From Glycine soja (taxonomy: Eukaryota; Streptophyta; Magnoliopsida; Fabales; Fabaceae), in NCBI RefSeq assembly GCF_004193775.1, contig NC_041016.1, positions 10,689,395 through 10,753,394 on the forward strand: a stretch of DNA of 64,000 nt, in the 5' to 3' direction. The notes under the pieces are model-generated. The model saw only the letters and a list, made by a program, of their open reading frames with translations. It had not been told where the DNA came from and made no database searches. The number at the start of each line of letters is the position of its first letter. Positions within the stretch are counted from its first letter, which is position 1. Positions 1 to 11,313 of the stretch are shown here, one piece after another. Both the position numbers and the translations under genes were made by a program.

Positions 1-870
1 ACCGAATGCACTGGAATTCAATGCTTAGAAGCTTTTGTAAGGGATGTGAACGAGATATTGTGGGATATATACTTGGGAAGGCCAAACAATAACGACATCA
101 ATCGTCTACTACAAATTAGAGAGACATATGGGTTGACAGGTATGTTTGATTCTATTGATTGCATGCATCGGAAATTGAAAAATTGTCTAGTTGCATTACA
201 AGGTCAATATTGTAGAAGTGATCATTGCAAACCCATAGTAATACTTGAAGGCGTCCCGTAACAAGACTTGTGGATTTGACATGCATTATTATGGAGTTGT
301 GGATTCAAATGATGACATTAATGTGTTAAACCAATCATTTGTGTTTAATGACATTTTGGAAGGTTGAGCTCTCTAGTGCAATTTACAATTAATGTAACCC
401 CATATAATATGAGATACTATATTGTAGATGACGTTTATCCTGATTTGGATACTTTGGTGAAGACCATTCCCATGTCACAAGGAGAGAAAAAAATTTATTC
501 ACAAAATGTCAAGAAAGGATGTGAAGAGAATATTTGGTGTGCTAAAATCTCAATTTACAGTTATATGTTGTCCATCGCATAATTGACACATCGATATATA
601 AAAAATATTATATTGACATGCATTGTATTGTGTAACATGATTGTTGAATACAAATGAGATACATACAATGATAATATTGATGCTGATTATGATCAAATAA
701 ATGAGGAGATTTCAAATGTTGATGTATCTTGTAGTGCTCTTCGCAACTTTTCTATATACCTTCAAACAAGACACTATATGCATACAAGAGAAATTCATCA
801 ACAACTTCAAATAAATTTTGTGGAGCATATTTGGACGTTTCAGTGACAACAATGATGAAATTTAATTTTT
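1..870 (+). pseudogene. Decayed PIF/Harbinger-type transposase fragment
   Basis: Translated pieces in shifting frames resemble the DDE nuclease of plant Harbinger transposases (HARBI1/ALP1-like). The first open piece (46-261) carries a SIDCMH..KNC.VA..GQY..DH pattern followed by PI.ILE. After 262 a second piece continues with SNDDINVLNQS, and 364-582 carries QFTIN...YNM.YY..D.VYP...T.VKTIP.SQGEK. A later piece near 620-660 resembles the LCNMIVE stretch near the end of the family. Stops and frameshifts separate the pieces, and the start is cut by the window edge. No terminal inverted repeats were identified. The order of motifs makes the family call fairly safe; the element is clearly not functional. 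Confidence 0.7.
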
Positions 871-1672
871 CTTGTTGAATGTCAATGTTTTGTATTTTTT
901 TACTTTTGAATGTGATGTATTTTTCATCGGTTTAATTTTAATTCATAAAAAAATTTTAGTTATTAATATTTTTCTATTTTTAAATTAGTTATTTTATAAT
1001 TAAAATATTTATAATTAGTTACTTAAATTTAATTGAAAATTAATTCATAAAATATATTCTAGTAGAATCCATTGTGTGACCCACAAAAAGTACCTCAAGA
1101 TTTCAAATTGAAATTTACTATTAAAGCAAAAAAGAAGAAAAATCTTGATGCACATATATGACACACAGAATCCACTAAAAAGTGTTTAAAAATCCCAAAA
1201 TAAGATCTATTATTAAAGATACTCTTAAAAAAAATTGCCATGTTTAACTATGCTGAACTAGAGCTGATTGGTCCGTAAAAAAGGTGTATTGGATTCAACT
1301 AGTTTGAAAAACACCTTTCATTTGCCCGGATCAAAACAAAAATTTGTTAATATTATAAGAACTAAAAATAATAATTTTAATTTTAGAAGGATAAAAATTA
1401 AAGATTTTTTTTATAAATACCCAAATTAAAACATGCTATTTTATAGAAATAAAAACGTATTTAAGTTTAAAAAAACATATTAAGTTTCATCAAAATTGAC
1501 AAACTTATGATAAGTATAAGAAATTGTAAATAAATGAAAGAATAAAAAAAAAACTTTACAAGATGAGTGGATATATTATTTATTCCAATCAAGTGCACAT
1601 TGGAAGCATACGTTACTAACATGTCCATTAAATTTATCAACCCGATCCGTTCCACCGTCTGGGTTCCCTGTA
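871..1672. other. AT-rich intergenic sequence
   Basis: No gene, RNA or clear repeat seen. This is probably the 3' flank of the BBE-like gene on the minus strand. Confidence 0.5.
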
Positions 1673-3413
1673 TCACAATTTTAGCGTTGGGATACTCTGT
1701 TCATTTCTGAAATAGTTTCCGGGATCAACCTCAGTTTTAATCTTCGCCAGTCTATAGAAGTTGTCATCGAAGTACTTAAAACCATAAACCTCCCCTTCTT
1801 GGTAGCTATTGTTATCATGGTGATTAATACCAATGTCAAGGTCCCTATAATTCAGAAAAGCCCTCCTTGGATTTTTGGACACAAATGGTGTCATGTAGCT
1901 ATGTAACCTTCTAATTTGTGTTGTAAAGTTCTTCTCTGCAGAACCTCCAGGTTCCTCCCAATTGGCAGAATACTCAATTTTGAACAGATTTCCTGCTCGG
2001 TGAGGAAATGCTGTAGCATTTGCTGAAATCTCATTCATTCTTCCGCCATATGGATTGAAAGCCATACCTGTTTGTCCCAACTCAATCATCCTTTTCCATA
2101 TCCATTCTAACCCGTCTTTGGAAATTGGATCCTTCACATAATCAGATTTCCTTTTGAGGAACTTTGCTGAGTTGAGATTTCTGCCAAGTAGAGCTTCTGG
2201 GTGGGCACCATTTGGAAAACTATCCCACCAAACCACAGACTCAATCCAACTCATTTCAATGCAATTCTCCTTCTTTAGACCCAAAGTTGGAAACTTTTTG
2301 TCCAAAAGTGACACAAGCTCTTCTGCTCCTCCCAGAAACATAGTCATAACCGCGGCTCTAACAGTTTTGTGCCTCTCTCCGACGTTCGAAATCATGGGGT
2401 GTAACTGCAGTCTCATGAAAAGCCTTTCATCCGTGTACGGTGCAACTTGTTGCCATTGCACAACAAGATCAGTGGCATTTTGCTCCAAAGTCTTCTCAAC
2501 CTGAAAAACGATTAGAAGTTATAAGGTTGACTTGACGTTGATTGAAAAAAAAAATAGAAAAAGAGGGAGAGTTCATGAGTTTAAATTCCTCCCACTAATA
2601 AAAACTAACAAACTAAGTTTAAAAAACCTGAAAAACAGTAACAACTTCAGGCACAGGAACCAACTTAATTGTGTATGATAATATGACACCAAAACTTGCT
2701 CCTCCACCTCCTCTAATAGCCCAAAAAAGGTCTTCCCCCATTGACTCCTTGTTTAGAATCCTACCTTTGACGTCAACAATTTGAGCATCACTGATGTGAT
2801 CAATGGATAACCCATATTTTCTCATCATGTTACCATACCCTCCTCCACTGAAATGACCACCAACACCAACAGTGTGGCACACCCCTGCAGGAAAGCCAAG
2901 AACATCACTCTTCTCCCAAATCCTATAATAAAGTTCGCCAAGTGTGGCACCGGCTTGGACCACAGCAACCTTGTTTTGCGCATCCACTGTGATGTTGCGG
3001 AGGTTGAACATGTCAAGCATGATGAAGGGCTCATCAGAGATGTATGAGAGGCCTTCAAAGTCATGGCCACCACTTCTTGTTTTAATTTGCATATCAATGC
3101 TTTCTGCACAGATTACGGCAGTCTGGACATGAGATTCTTGCACTGGTGCGACTATGATTAAAGGTTTTGGTGAAGAGGTGGTGTTGAACCGGGCATTACG
3201 AATGTATGCACGGAGAATGGAAGAATAGGAAGAGTTGGTTTGGGCAAAGACTATGTTAGAGATGTTGGGGGAGTTAATGTAGTTTCTTAGACAGTCAACA
3301 AAAGTTTCATATACTGATTCTGTTGCTTGGGCAGCATATGATGCATGGGGTGAAAGCAAAAGCACAATAACAATGGGGAGCATAATAGTGGCCAATGGAC
3401 TTGGTTTTTCCAT
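1673..3413 (-). CDS. BBE-like FAD-linked oxidoreductase, intact, two exons
   Basis: Predicted secreted flavoprotein of the berberine-bridge-enzyme-like family (FAD_binding_4 plus C-terminal BBE domain), which oxidises alcohols, oligosaccharides or alkaloids with O2. Exon 1 is 3413-2628 (262 codons), exon 2 is 2500-1673; the 127-bp intron has GT and AG ends and phase 0. The product is 537 residues, usual for the family. I chose the ATG at 3413 because a hydrophobic signal peptide (about residues 10-27) follows at once; an in-frame ATG at 3521 adds 36 non-signal residues. Both flavin anchors are present: His117 in RSGGHDFEG and Cys179 in GVCHTVGVGGH (the family usually has CPTVGVGGH). The C-terminus has NYRDLDIG and ends FRNEQSIP-like. 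The other two copies in the window are broken and lack the intron. The substrate cannot be told. Confidence 0.9.
2498..2636 (-). repeat. 12-bp direct repeat at both intron ends of the BBE-like gene
   Basis: The 12-mer aacctgaaaaac (plus strand) occurs exactly at 2498-2509 and 2625-2636. On the coding strand it reads GTTTTTCAGGTT and supplies AG/GT at both splice sites. The spacing of 127 bp equals the intron length. Confidence 0.85.
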
Positions 3414-5190
3414 TTGGGTGGTGCACAGTGCATGCATGATCCATTTCTGAATTATAGATGAAATGAAATAGTGCGGGCTAAGTTCGGTTATGTCGAAAGA
3501 GACACAAAGGTTGGGACGCATTAGCCCAAGGTATTATTAAATGATAGACAATGTTTTTTGGCATTACTTCATAAAATTTGACGAGATGTTATTACCATAC
3601 TTTTCTTGAGGGACACTAGTGAGTGATGAAGATTCTTCTTTGAGCTTTGCCGTTTGCGCATGCTTAGCCGGCATTAATTATATGGAGATACTGTACCAAG
3701 TACCAACCATTTAATTAGCCATAAGAAATGAGAAATCAATCCTGTATCTAATTGTTGATAGACCCAATATGGTGCATCAAGATGAAAAAATTACTATTGA
3801 ACACGTATACTAGCTAGCTACTAAATATTGTTTTTTTAAATATAACTTTATCCCTCATCATAATTGTAAGGTCAAGATTATTTTCTCTTGTGAAAGCATA
3901 TTATCACATTCAATTCATTGTACATTAAAGAAGAAGAAATTTAAACTTCCAATGCGATATCATAGTAAAATATATTTCTAAGAGAAAATCATCCTAATTT
4001 TACTTGAATTGTTTCATTTCCCTTTTCTCCTTTAAAACCCAAAGTCAATTAAGTTCCTAATCATGTTCTTGGTGATGGGGATACTTAGATTTTTCAGAGG
4101 ATTTTAACCAAGTCAGTTAAAATCCCTCAGCTGAAGAAGCTTAACTAAAACTAAAGACAGCATGGAATTCGAACGTTAATATGTCGCACTCTAAAATTTA
4201 TTAATATATATTGGAGCTAACGAAGTGGTTTTCCCGTATAATTCTACATGGAAATCAATTACATGCACCAAGTCTAAAGCTACAACACATTAACAACAGG
4301 TAGAATGACAGTGGTTACGGGCCAGTATAAAAGTTAAGTGAATCAATTGAATCATTACGACTATATATAAAAGTTAATCAAGTAAGTTTAGTCATTTCCC
4401 AACTTTTGTTCCCTTCATCATGTATCCTTTACTTTGGCTGTCTCCACATTCCCAGCTTTCATACTTCATTATTTATGCCTTTTAAGACTGAGCAACACGG
4501 ACATAAAAGTTCAAGAGACAAAATCTTTTCAAAAGCAGAAGCTATATATGTAAATTATCCAGTGCACGTTTTTGTTGCCATAATGTAATATGCTTAAATC
4601 ATATTAGATCCCGAGTTGAAATATGGAAAATATTGTTTGAACTTTGAACACAAATTTGAAATAACAAAAAGTTGTTTGTTTGATTTTGGAATGTGTTTTT
4701 GGAATACGTGTATAAAAAAATAATTAAGATCAGATAGAGATAGAGATAATTATATAAGGGGAGTTACTACCGTACCATATAAAAATATAGACCTGTTTCA
4801 GTGCAGGTGGTTTTTGACCAATAAAAATACAGTGGTTGCCATGTTATGTTACACATCTAACATTTACTTTTTACTTGACCAACAAAATACTACTACCATC
4901 ACCTTTTTCGACCAAGAAATTTCAAGAAATGAAGTTTCATTAGTAATATAAATGAGGTGCATAGGAAAGGCCAGACATGCATGTATACACCGATCCTCAC
5001 TGATGTCTTTATGGTAAGGATCTGCTTTAATTTCTTGAGAAAGAATTAATCAGTGAAGCAGTGTATTGAGATGAGTGATAGAAAAAAGTAGGACACGGAA
5101 ACAATATACACACACTCTACAGATAATCAGTTAGGTGTCTTATTAAAATCTATCGCAATATTTTTTAGCTAATGCTTGTAAACTAACAAC
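3414..5190. other. Upstream intergenic region of the BBE-like gene
   Basis: AT-rich sequence with no convincing gene. The short open stretch near 4406-4588 matches no family I recognise and looks like chance. Promoter elements of the minus-strand BBE-like gene should lie at the left end, but no clear TATA box was assigned. Confidence 0.4.
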
Positions 5191-5374
5191 GTTTACAAAT
5201 TGCAAGTTTCCCATATTCTTCCAATAAATCACGATCCACGAACTTTTGCTTTTTAAGCTAGAGTATACTTTTTGTATTAAATTTAATTGAATAAATAGAC
5301 TATACGTTAAAAACTTTGCTGACTCGAATAGTCAAATTAAACATGTAAATACAATTATATGTACTTATGGTGGC

Positions 5375-5375
<1 letters not shown>

Positions 5376-5430
<55 letters not shown>
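5376..5430. repeat. (TA)n microsatellite
   Basis: About 27 uninterrupted TA units inside copy 1 of the duplicated block; the partner copy lacks it at this position. Confidence 0.95.
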
Positions 5431-5433
<3 letters not shown>

Positions 5434-5859
5434 TAAGATCATATATTTCATTGAACATTTGTTTAACTTGTTCGGTTGTTCCCTTATAGTTCACATATGC
5501 TAACAGAGATGAGGACCATATATTCATATTCGAATTTAGTTTATGCAAAATAAAACACTGCAATAAGAAAACAAAAGAACTGCAATCATGAAGATTATTT
5601 GAGAACAATATTGGAAGGATTACACGGCAGAGTTTAACATGTAGAACTTTTCAACATTTATGGTAATCCAGGATACCAATTAAAATATGTTACCCAGAAA
5701 TATATCCATTGAGCAAAGGGGCACATAAGAGCAAAAAAAAGTGAACTAATTGCCAAGATTGCTTACATGGGAGTGCTTATTATACTGCGAAATATATCTG
5801 AGATATAGTAGGATACATTGCCAAAGGATCATGGTTGCCCTTCAAGGTTAAGGCTTACA

Positions 5860-6064
5860 ACTATGATCTAAGTAGTAGGACTAACACGAAGAACGTTAAC
5901 ACCCTTCTTCCTTTTGCTCCCTTGATGATTGCAAACACTGTCCCATGATCTGAACTTGGGATTCATATTGACCTTTGCTGGAAGAAAGAAGAGTTATTGC
6001 CAAAATGCTTGCTGATGAGAGCAAACAGAAGGTGACAATAATGGTGCTCAAGTGAGGGAAACAT
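5860..6064 (-). pseudogene. Possible small secreted-peptide gene, copy 1 (frame broken)
   Basis: A TATATAAA box at 6174-6181 lies about 110 bp upstream of an ATG at 6064. Read from this ATG, only 33 codons are open (stop at 5965-5963). Compared with the partner copy near 26053-26253, five bases are missing after the tenth codon, which shifts the frame out of a hydrophobic, signal-peptide-like stretch. The original frame can still be followed (GQYESQVQIMGQ), ending early at a TAA. I recognise no known peptide family. It could equally be a non-coding transcript whose conservation simply reflects the block duplication. Confidence 0.3.
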
Positions 6065-6185
6065 GTTGGTTTTGTTAGTGGCTTTTGTAGGTGAAAGGGA
6101 AAGTGGAGGAATGGATCTTCCTGGCATATACCTTGACACTCACAGTGCCTGTGTTTGCTTTTCTGTCCACTTTTTTATATATCAT

Positions 6186-7234
6186 TTTCTAACATTATCT
6201 GACATTACTACGAAAATTTTTGTTAAAGGGATTAATGTAAGCTATATGAATTACCAGAGCAAAATGGTTACAACGTATATAGAACTAAATAATCTACAAG
6301 ATTCTAACAAATTTTTCTTAGATTTATTTTAATATTTTTCAAAATGAATAATGTTTCCTTCTTAGAATTCTTTACACTTTTTTTGTCATTTAAAACTACA
6401 TGGTCATCACTAATTGATTTCATCCTCAGGGTTAGATAATCAACTTTTGCTTTCAAATTTATGCAACGTTAGAAAAGAAAATAGTACTAAGTTTTAACTT
6501 AATATTTAAATTTTAATTAAAAATATTTGTTATATATGTTAATAAATAACCAACTATAACATAATTTATAAATCTGTTTCATATAAATATATACAATTAG
6601 TAATTTAATCTTTTTTATCGACATAATCAACTTTCGCTTCCTAGTGGAGAAACTGATATAAAAAATTATTTTTTTATTCAATAATTAATTTTTATATTAA
6701 ATGAAAACTGATTCAAATCAAATATTTATTAATTTATTTTTATTTTTTAATTGGTGATTGAAAATATATTTATTATAGTGGTGAAAAAATGACTCATTCA
6801 ATTTATATTGAAATTAAAAATATATTTAAGGCTTAAATATATTTTTTTATCCCTATTAAATGAGGGAGTTCTGATTTTGGATTCTATAAATATATTTCTT
6901 TGTTTTTTCATCTCTCTAAAATTTGAAATTACTATTTTTCTCCCTCTAATGAGTGAATTTTGGTTTTGGTCTCTATAAATATTTCTTTGATTTTCATCTC
7001 TTTAAAATTTGAAATTACTATTTTTGTCCCTAACATTAATTTTATGTTTGATAAATAATATGAATTTAGAGAACTAGAATTTTTTAACAGTGTCACATGC
7101 TGATATGGACTATAGACACTAATAGGTGTTACCCTTGATGATCATTTAATTTTCTGTTAAAAGTATGAGCAGTTAACGAGTGAAACATGACAATAGGGAC
7201 ACAACAACTATGATTTCATATGTTTGGGTCAAAG
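6186..7234. other. AT-rich intergenic sequence
   Basis: No gene supported. The open stretch 6063-6332 overlaps the duplicated block and matches no family I know. A degenerate two-unit repeat lies at 6871-7030. Confidence 0.4.
6871..7030. repeat. Degenerate tandem repeat, two units of about 89 bp
   Basis: Both units contain tctataaatat, catctct and tttaaaatttgaaattact followed by a pyrimidine-rich end. The style is that of common legume MITE or LTR-derived repeats. Confidence 0.6.
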
Positions 7235-8090
7235 TTTTTTTTTTTTTTTTACAAGAGATAAGCAAGAAAATCATAACAAAGCAATTACAAATTAAATCCT
7301 AGGGAAGTATATTCCTATAGCATAATGCACAAACAATTGCTCACACAGGCTAGTGGCTCATGTAGAACCACTAATTACTCCACTAACTTGGTGCAATTTT
7401 AGCTAAAACATCCGCACATTAGTTTCCTTCCCGTAGCTTTTAGTGTGTGTTGCAGCGAACAGTACTCCAATCCATATCCAAATAAATACAAATAAGAGTA
7501 ATCTATTCAAATAAGGAAGGTGTTGTTGCAAATAAGAGTAATCAAAATCTCCTTAACCATATCAATTTTAGTGATGGAGTCCGAGAAACATGCAACTCTC
7601 CTGAACCCATGTCCACGCGCTGTCGTTAACAATCAATGCAAGTCAGTTAGTGGACTTCAGCATACAGTGAAATAGTAGTCTCCTCTCCAACTACTAAAAA
7701 AAGCATTATATATGTTTCTCACACACCAAAGATTCCACATGATGATCGGGACCACCCTTCCAAATCTGTGATGATATCATGAAGCCATTGTGAAAATTCC
7801 AAATCTGTTTTAGGAACTTGAGGAAGTGTCCATAAATTAGCAGTAAATTGTACACAAAAATAGACTATGACATATTGTCTTAGATGCTGCATGGCATAAG
7901 GCCACCAAAAAAAAAAAAAGATGCAGCATGGCATAAAGAAAGAACTGGTTTAGCATGATGACACACTTGAAAGAAAGAACTGAACATTTTTCGGTAATCT
8001 AAGTTGACAAAATCTAGGACCAACTTCCTAAAGGAGCCATCCTCCCTTGTGCTTCCATTAATCAATTGTAGACATTCTTATAAGTTGCTT
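7235..8090 (-). mobile_element. 5'-truncated LINE (L1-type) fragment with RNase H remnant
   Basis: On the minus strand the element ends in a 16-nt poly(A) tract (poly-T at 7235-7250). Upstream of it, decayed frames resemble the C-terminal part of plant LINE ORF2: a stretch near 7720-7830 in the style of the segment after the RT zinc-binding region, and a late piece (about 7390-7450) reading REGN.CADVLAK, typical of the plant LINE RNase H end. Many stops and shifts show it is dead. The left target site would end at 7234; no matching right-hand target copy was found, so the 5' limit is approximate. It carries a tiny secondary insertion at 7899-7919. Confidence 0.55.
7883..7935 (+). mobile_element. 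Micro-retroposition 1: 21-bp poly(A) insertion with 16-bp target duplication
   Basis: Direct repeats gatgctgcatggcata (7883-7898) and gatgcagcatggcata (7920-7935, one mismatch) flank AGGCCACC followed by 13 A. This is the structure left by a LINE-type reverse transcription that stopped after copying little more than the tail. Confidence 0.8.
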
Positions 8091-8708
8091 CTTTTGTCCA
8101 TATGATGTTCTCAACATCCTCTTCTCTAGCTTCTTTCGTGTCTATCTTTAATACTAATACTTAATTTTGCTTTTGAATTTTCGTTCTACATGCAGGAATC
8201 TCCTTGTCGCAGAGGTTCTGAAACAAGTAGTGACCAAGTTCAATCTTTTTTCTCAATTGTCCTGTCTATACCGGAAGGAAGCCCATACCTACCCTGATTC
8301 TCTTTAACCCCTAAAATTGTGGAGGAATGATTTATTTAATTGCTAGATCTATCAGATAGAGCATTGAAGCTTTATATTAAGTATCAAGAGATTTTCACCA
8401 AAAAAAAACTATCAAGAGATTATTTTTTGCATTGCAGAGCCTACCATGGTTGAATTTTTATATTTACTTTTATTACATGATAATTCTAAGCTGGCTTATG
8501 CAAAGATCCATGCATTTAAGCTGACTTGAAGGAACAAATGTTGAAAAAGGAGCTGAACATTATAAGGTATAAACATACAAGTCAATTATTTCATTTTGAA
8601 TTCTGACTATATTAGCAATTGAAAAGATTTCTGAAATGCAGAATTTATCGGTTTTCAAGGAAGTCCCAGCCATTGGATACTTAACACATGATAATTGAGT
8701 TGGGTTTA
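8091..8708. other. Intergenic sequence
   Basis: No gene seen. It contains the second micro-retroposition (8382-8421). Confidence 0.4.
8382..8421 (+). mobile_element. Micro-retroposition 2: 16-bp insertion with 12-bp target duplication
   Basis: Perfect direct repeats tatcaagagatt at 8382-8393 and 8410-8421 flank TTCACC followed by nine A and one C. The inserted end (CACC-A run) matches that of the insertion at 7899-7919. Confidence 0.8.
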
Positions 8709-10012
8709 TCACAACGGCTAAATATGAGTTATTTTGATAATAAAAATATATTAAAAATATTTTTAAAAATATTTATTTAGCAGTTATCTTTGGCTTAAAT
8801 ATTAAGATTTGATATTTTTCTTATTTATGGCTTGCAGACATGAAAATGAGAGATTAAAAAAAAAAGATTCAGAGAAAATATCCAAAATATCAAAAAATCT
8901 CAAGAAGATATGATTACAAACAAAACAAATCCAAAAGATATAAAAAATATCAAAAAAGAAGATTTGTAGCATCAAGCCCAAATCGTCCACTACAACAACT
9001 CTAAAAAGAGAGTCAAGCCAAGCAGAGAAGAGAACATGACAGAACCTCCTCTCCTAAGGGTTTCATTTACTACATTTCTTTCACCCCTCTTATCCCATCC
9101 CATCAGTTCTTATACTCCATTCATTGTAAAGCCCTCGATGATCATGAGTGGCTAAATCCCTGGTTAGGGTCTCGCAGGCCTAAAAGCCAAGCGATGTATG
9201 ATGTACTCACTATTTATCAATGCAAAGGTGTTTCTATCCTATTATCTTTTCTGCTTTTATCTTGCATTATTCATCTTTATAGTGTGTTAGGGGTTAGACG
9301 TTCGGGAGAGGGTAACTTCTAAATAAGATTTAAAGAAGGTATGGATGCATTGGTTCTAGGGGTTAGACCCTCGGAAGAGGGTAACTTCTAATAGAACAAA
9401 AAGAAAGGATTTCATAAGAAAATCATTGCTAGGAATAGAATGATAATTTTATGCCCATGCATTCTTGCAAAGATCTAGCATTCATATTTCATGCATTTTA
9501 TTTGTTAAGTCTTTGCAAAGGAATTTGGAAGATAGATAAATAAAATAAGCTTGTAGGAATCAGGGGTAACTAATTGAACAGATGTGGATAGAACAGAGTT
9601 ACCTAAATTGATAAAGAAAAATCATAAACTCATACATCCTAAGCAAACAAGGCAGACCAGGTCCAAACCTTATCAAATTCTGATTTTATTTTATTTTTAT
9701 CTTCTATTTTTATCTTTTACTTTTCTTATCTTATCTTTTATCTTCTATTTTCTTTTATCTTTATCATATCTTAATTTAAATATTTTATCTTTTCCATCTT
9801 CTATTTTTATCTTTAAATCTTTTGTCTTTTCTTTTAAATCTTTATCTTATCTACTATATTTTCTTATCTTTATTTTAAATTATCTATCTATTGTTTTTAA
9901 ATTGGGTTTGTATTAATTTAAGTACAAATAAAGTTTCTGTGGATTCGACACTCGGACTTTCGAGTACTTTACTATTTGTCATAATTTTGGTACACTTGCT
10001 AACGAGTTAACA
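8709..10012 (+). mobile_element. LTR-like block of a large Gypsy-type element, possibly a solo LTR
   Basis: The right end carries a run that I associate with the 3' end of LTRs in large legume Gypsy (Tat/Ogre-like) elements: GTGGATTCGACACTCGG ... GAGTACTTTACTA ... GGTACACTTG, ending TTAACA at 10012. Upstream are two copies of a ggggttagac..tcgg.agagggtaacttct motif (about 9290 and 9360). There is no gag or pol next to it, which suggests a solo LTR. A possible 5-bp target duplication gttta (8704-8708 and 10013-10017) would place the left end at 8709, but the first bases there are TC rather than TG, so that end is weak. Confidence 0.45.
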
Positions 10013-10410
10013 GTTTACCATATTTGGCATTCTTTGGTTACCTACTCAACGATACCTATCAGTCATCACTACAAAGCCCTGCAATCAAAGAATTGAATAA
10101 GCAACATTCGCTTGTAAAATTATGATCATTGAATTACAGTTATAGACTTTTAGTCACATTATCAAATAATTCTGCATCTTCTCTGGTTAAAGAACTAGCC
10201 AGTTTCTCATAGATATTAATAGAATGTGTGTATCTTACTCTAGTTTTGTTAATTCATTTTTTGTTTTGACTAATAGTCTAACACCATGTTAATTCATTTT
10301 TTTCTTCTTTCGAATCCTGGTTCATTAATGGTTTTGAAATTAGCACATTAAATTTCATACAGTAGTGCTTGTCAGTATTAACAATAGTTGAAATTGGTTT
10401 GAAAATATGC

Positions 10411-10617
10411 AGAGGAAAACTTTTTTAGTGGCCATACAAATTGCTGGTGTCGGCAATAAAAGAGGCTTTTACCAGCAATCGTTAAAATTGCCGGTAATAG
10501 CTTTACAGACCGTGGATGCCCGCCATATCTCGGTTGCTGGTAAAATTATTGATGACTATTCTTATTGCCGGTAAAAGACAAAATAATTGCCACTAAAAAC
10601 AACTTTTGGTGTAGTAT
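10411..10617. mobile_element. CACTA-type MITE, about 200 bp
   Basis: The right end read on the minus strand is CTACACCAAAAGTTGTTTTTAG; the left end is GGAAAACTTTTTTAGTGGCC. Both run into AGTGGC and then repeats of a TTGCCGGTAA-like subterminal motif in opposite orientation (near 10490, 10540, 10568). CTACACCAAAA-like ends and short subterminal repeats are typical of CACTA-derived non-autonomous elements. No coding capacity. Confidence 0.6.
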
Positions 10618-11313
10618 TATTGAACAAAATCCAGAGACGTTGTGTTTCCACACCCACAAATCTGGCATATCCTCTATTGGGCACGGACTAATATTAGACA
10701 TACGACGGGACACATTGAGGGGTATATATTAGTGTAAGACATATGCAACTTCGAACCATGAACCATCAGCATGCCAAAGATCGTTCTTCACGTTGTACTC
10801 CAAATCATGAATGTCAATCCAGGGAACTTGTTAGGAAATGGGAATTTTTGTTGCCGAAGAATCACAGCAGAAAGTTAAATTTCCGTCTCCAAGCTTAATC
10901 ATAAAACATTTTACACAAACTCCAAACCATTAGATCCTTGTTCAGCTTTTCACTCTTAAATTGTTGATGTTTTATTAACTCTGCCTTTGGTTGGCCACCC
11001 GACTACTTTTTTAATGATTTTAATGTAATTTTTAACGCTTTGTTTCTAGTCGGTCATTTTCATCTAGCTACCATGGATGCACACACTATTCATCTTCCAG
11101 TTGGCCTGCCTTGTTTGCATATTTCATAGTTGAGTTTAATTAAAATTTTGTTTGTCAATTAACAATCAAATATATTCAATTAAAATGAATATAAACAGTA
11201 ATTATAAAAGAATAAGATAAATTGATAAGTTCAATGACAAAATTTAGCACGTTTTTAGTAGGAGAATAAAATGATTTAATAAAAATTAGAAAATGACTTG
11301 TGATATTGAAGAG
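10618..11313. other. Intergenic sequence
   Basis: Nothing recognised; it is the 3' flank of the BBE-like pseudogene on the minus strand. Confidence 0.4.

Larger units (their letters stand above)
5190..6185. repeat. Duplicated block, copy 1 (partner at 25395-26400)
   Basis: Two stretches (about 5200-5380 and 5630-6185) align in the same orientation with 25395-25590 and 25800-26400. A (TA)n run and unrelated sequence interrupt the match here. The most conserved part on the minus strand includes a TATATAAA box (6174-6181) and, downstream, a short reading frame with a hydrophobic start, described separately. Neighbouring BBE-like genes have opposite orientations in the two places, so the block did not move as a simple tandem unit with its gene. 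Confidence 0.75.

Noticed and set aside
8704..10017. gttta as a firm target duplication for the LTR-like block
   Set aside because: Five matching bases are weak evidence in AT-rich DNA and the left end lacks the expected TG; kept only as a possibility.
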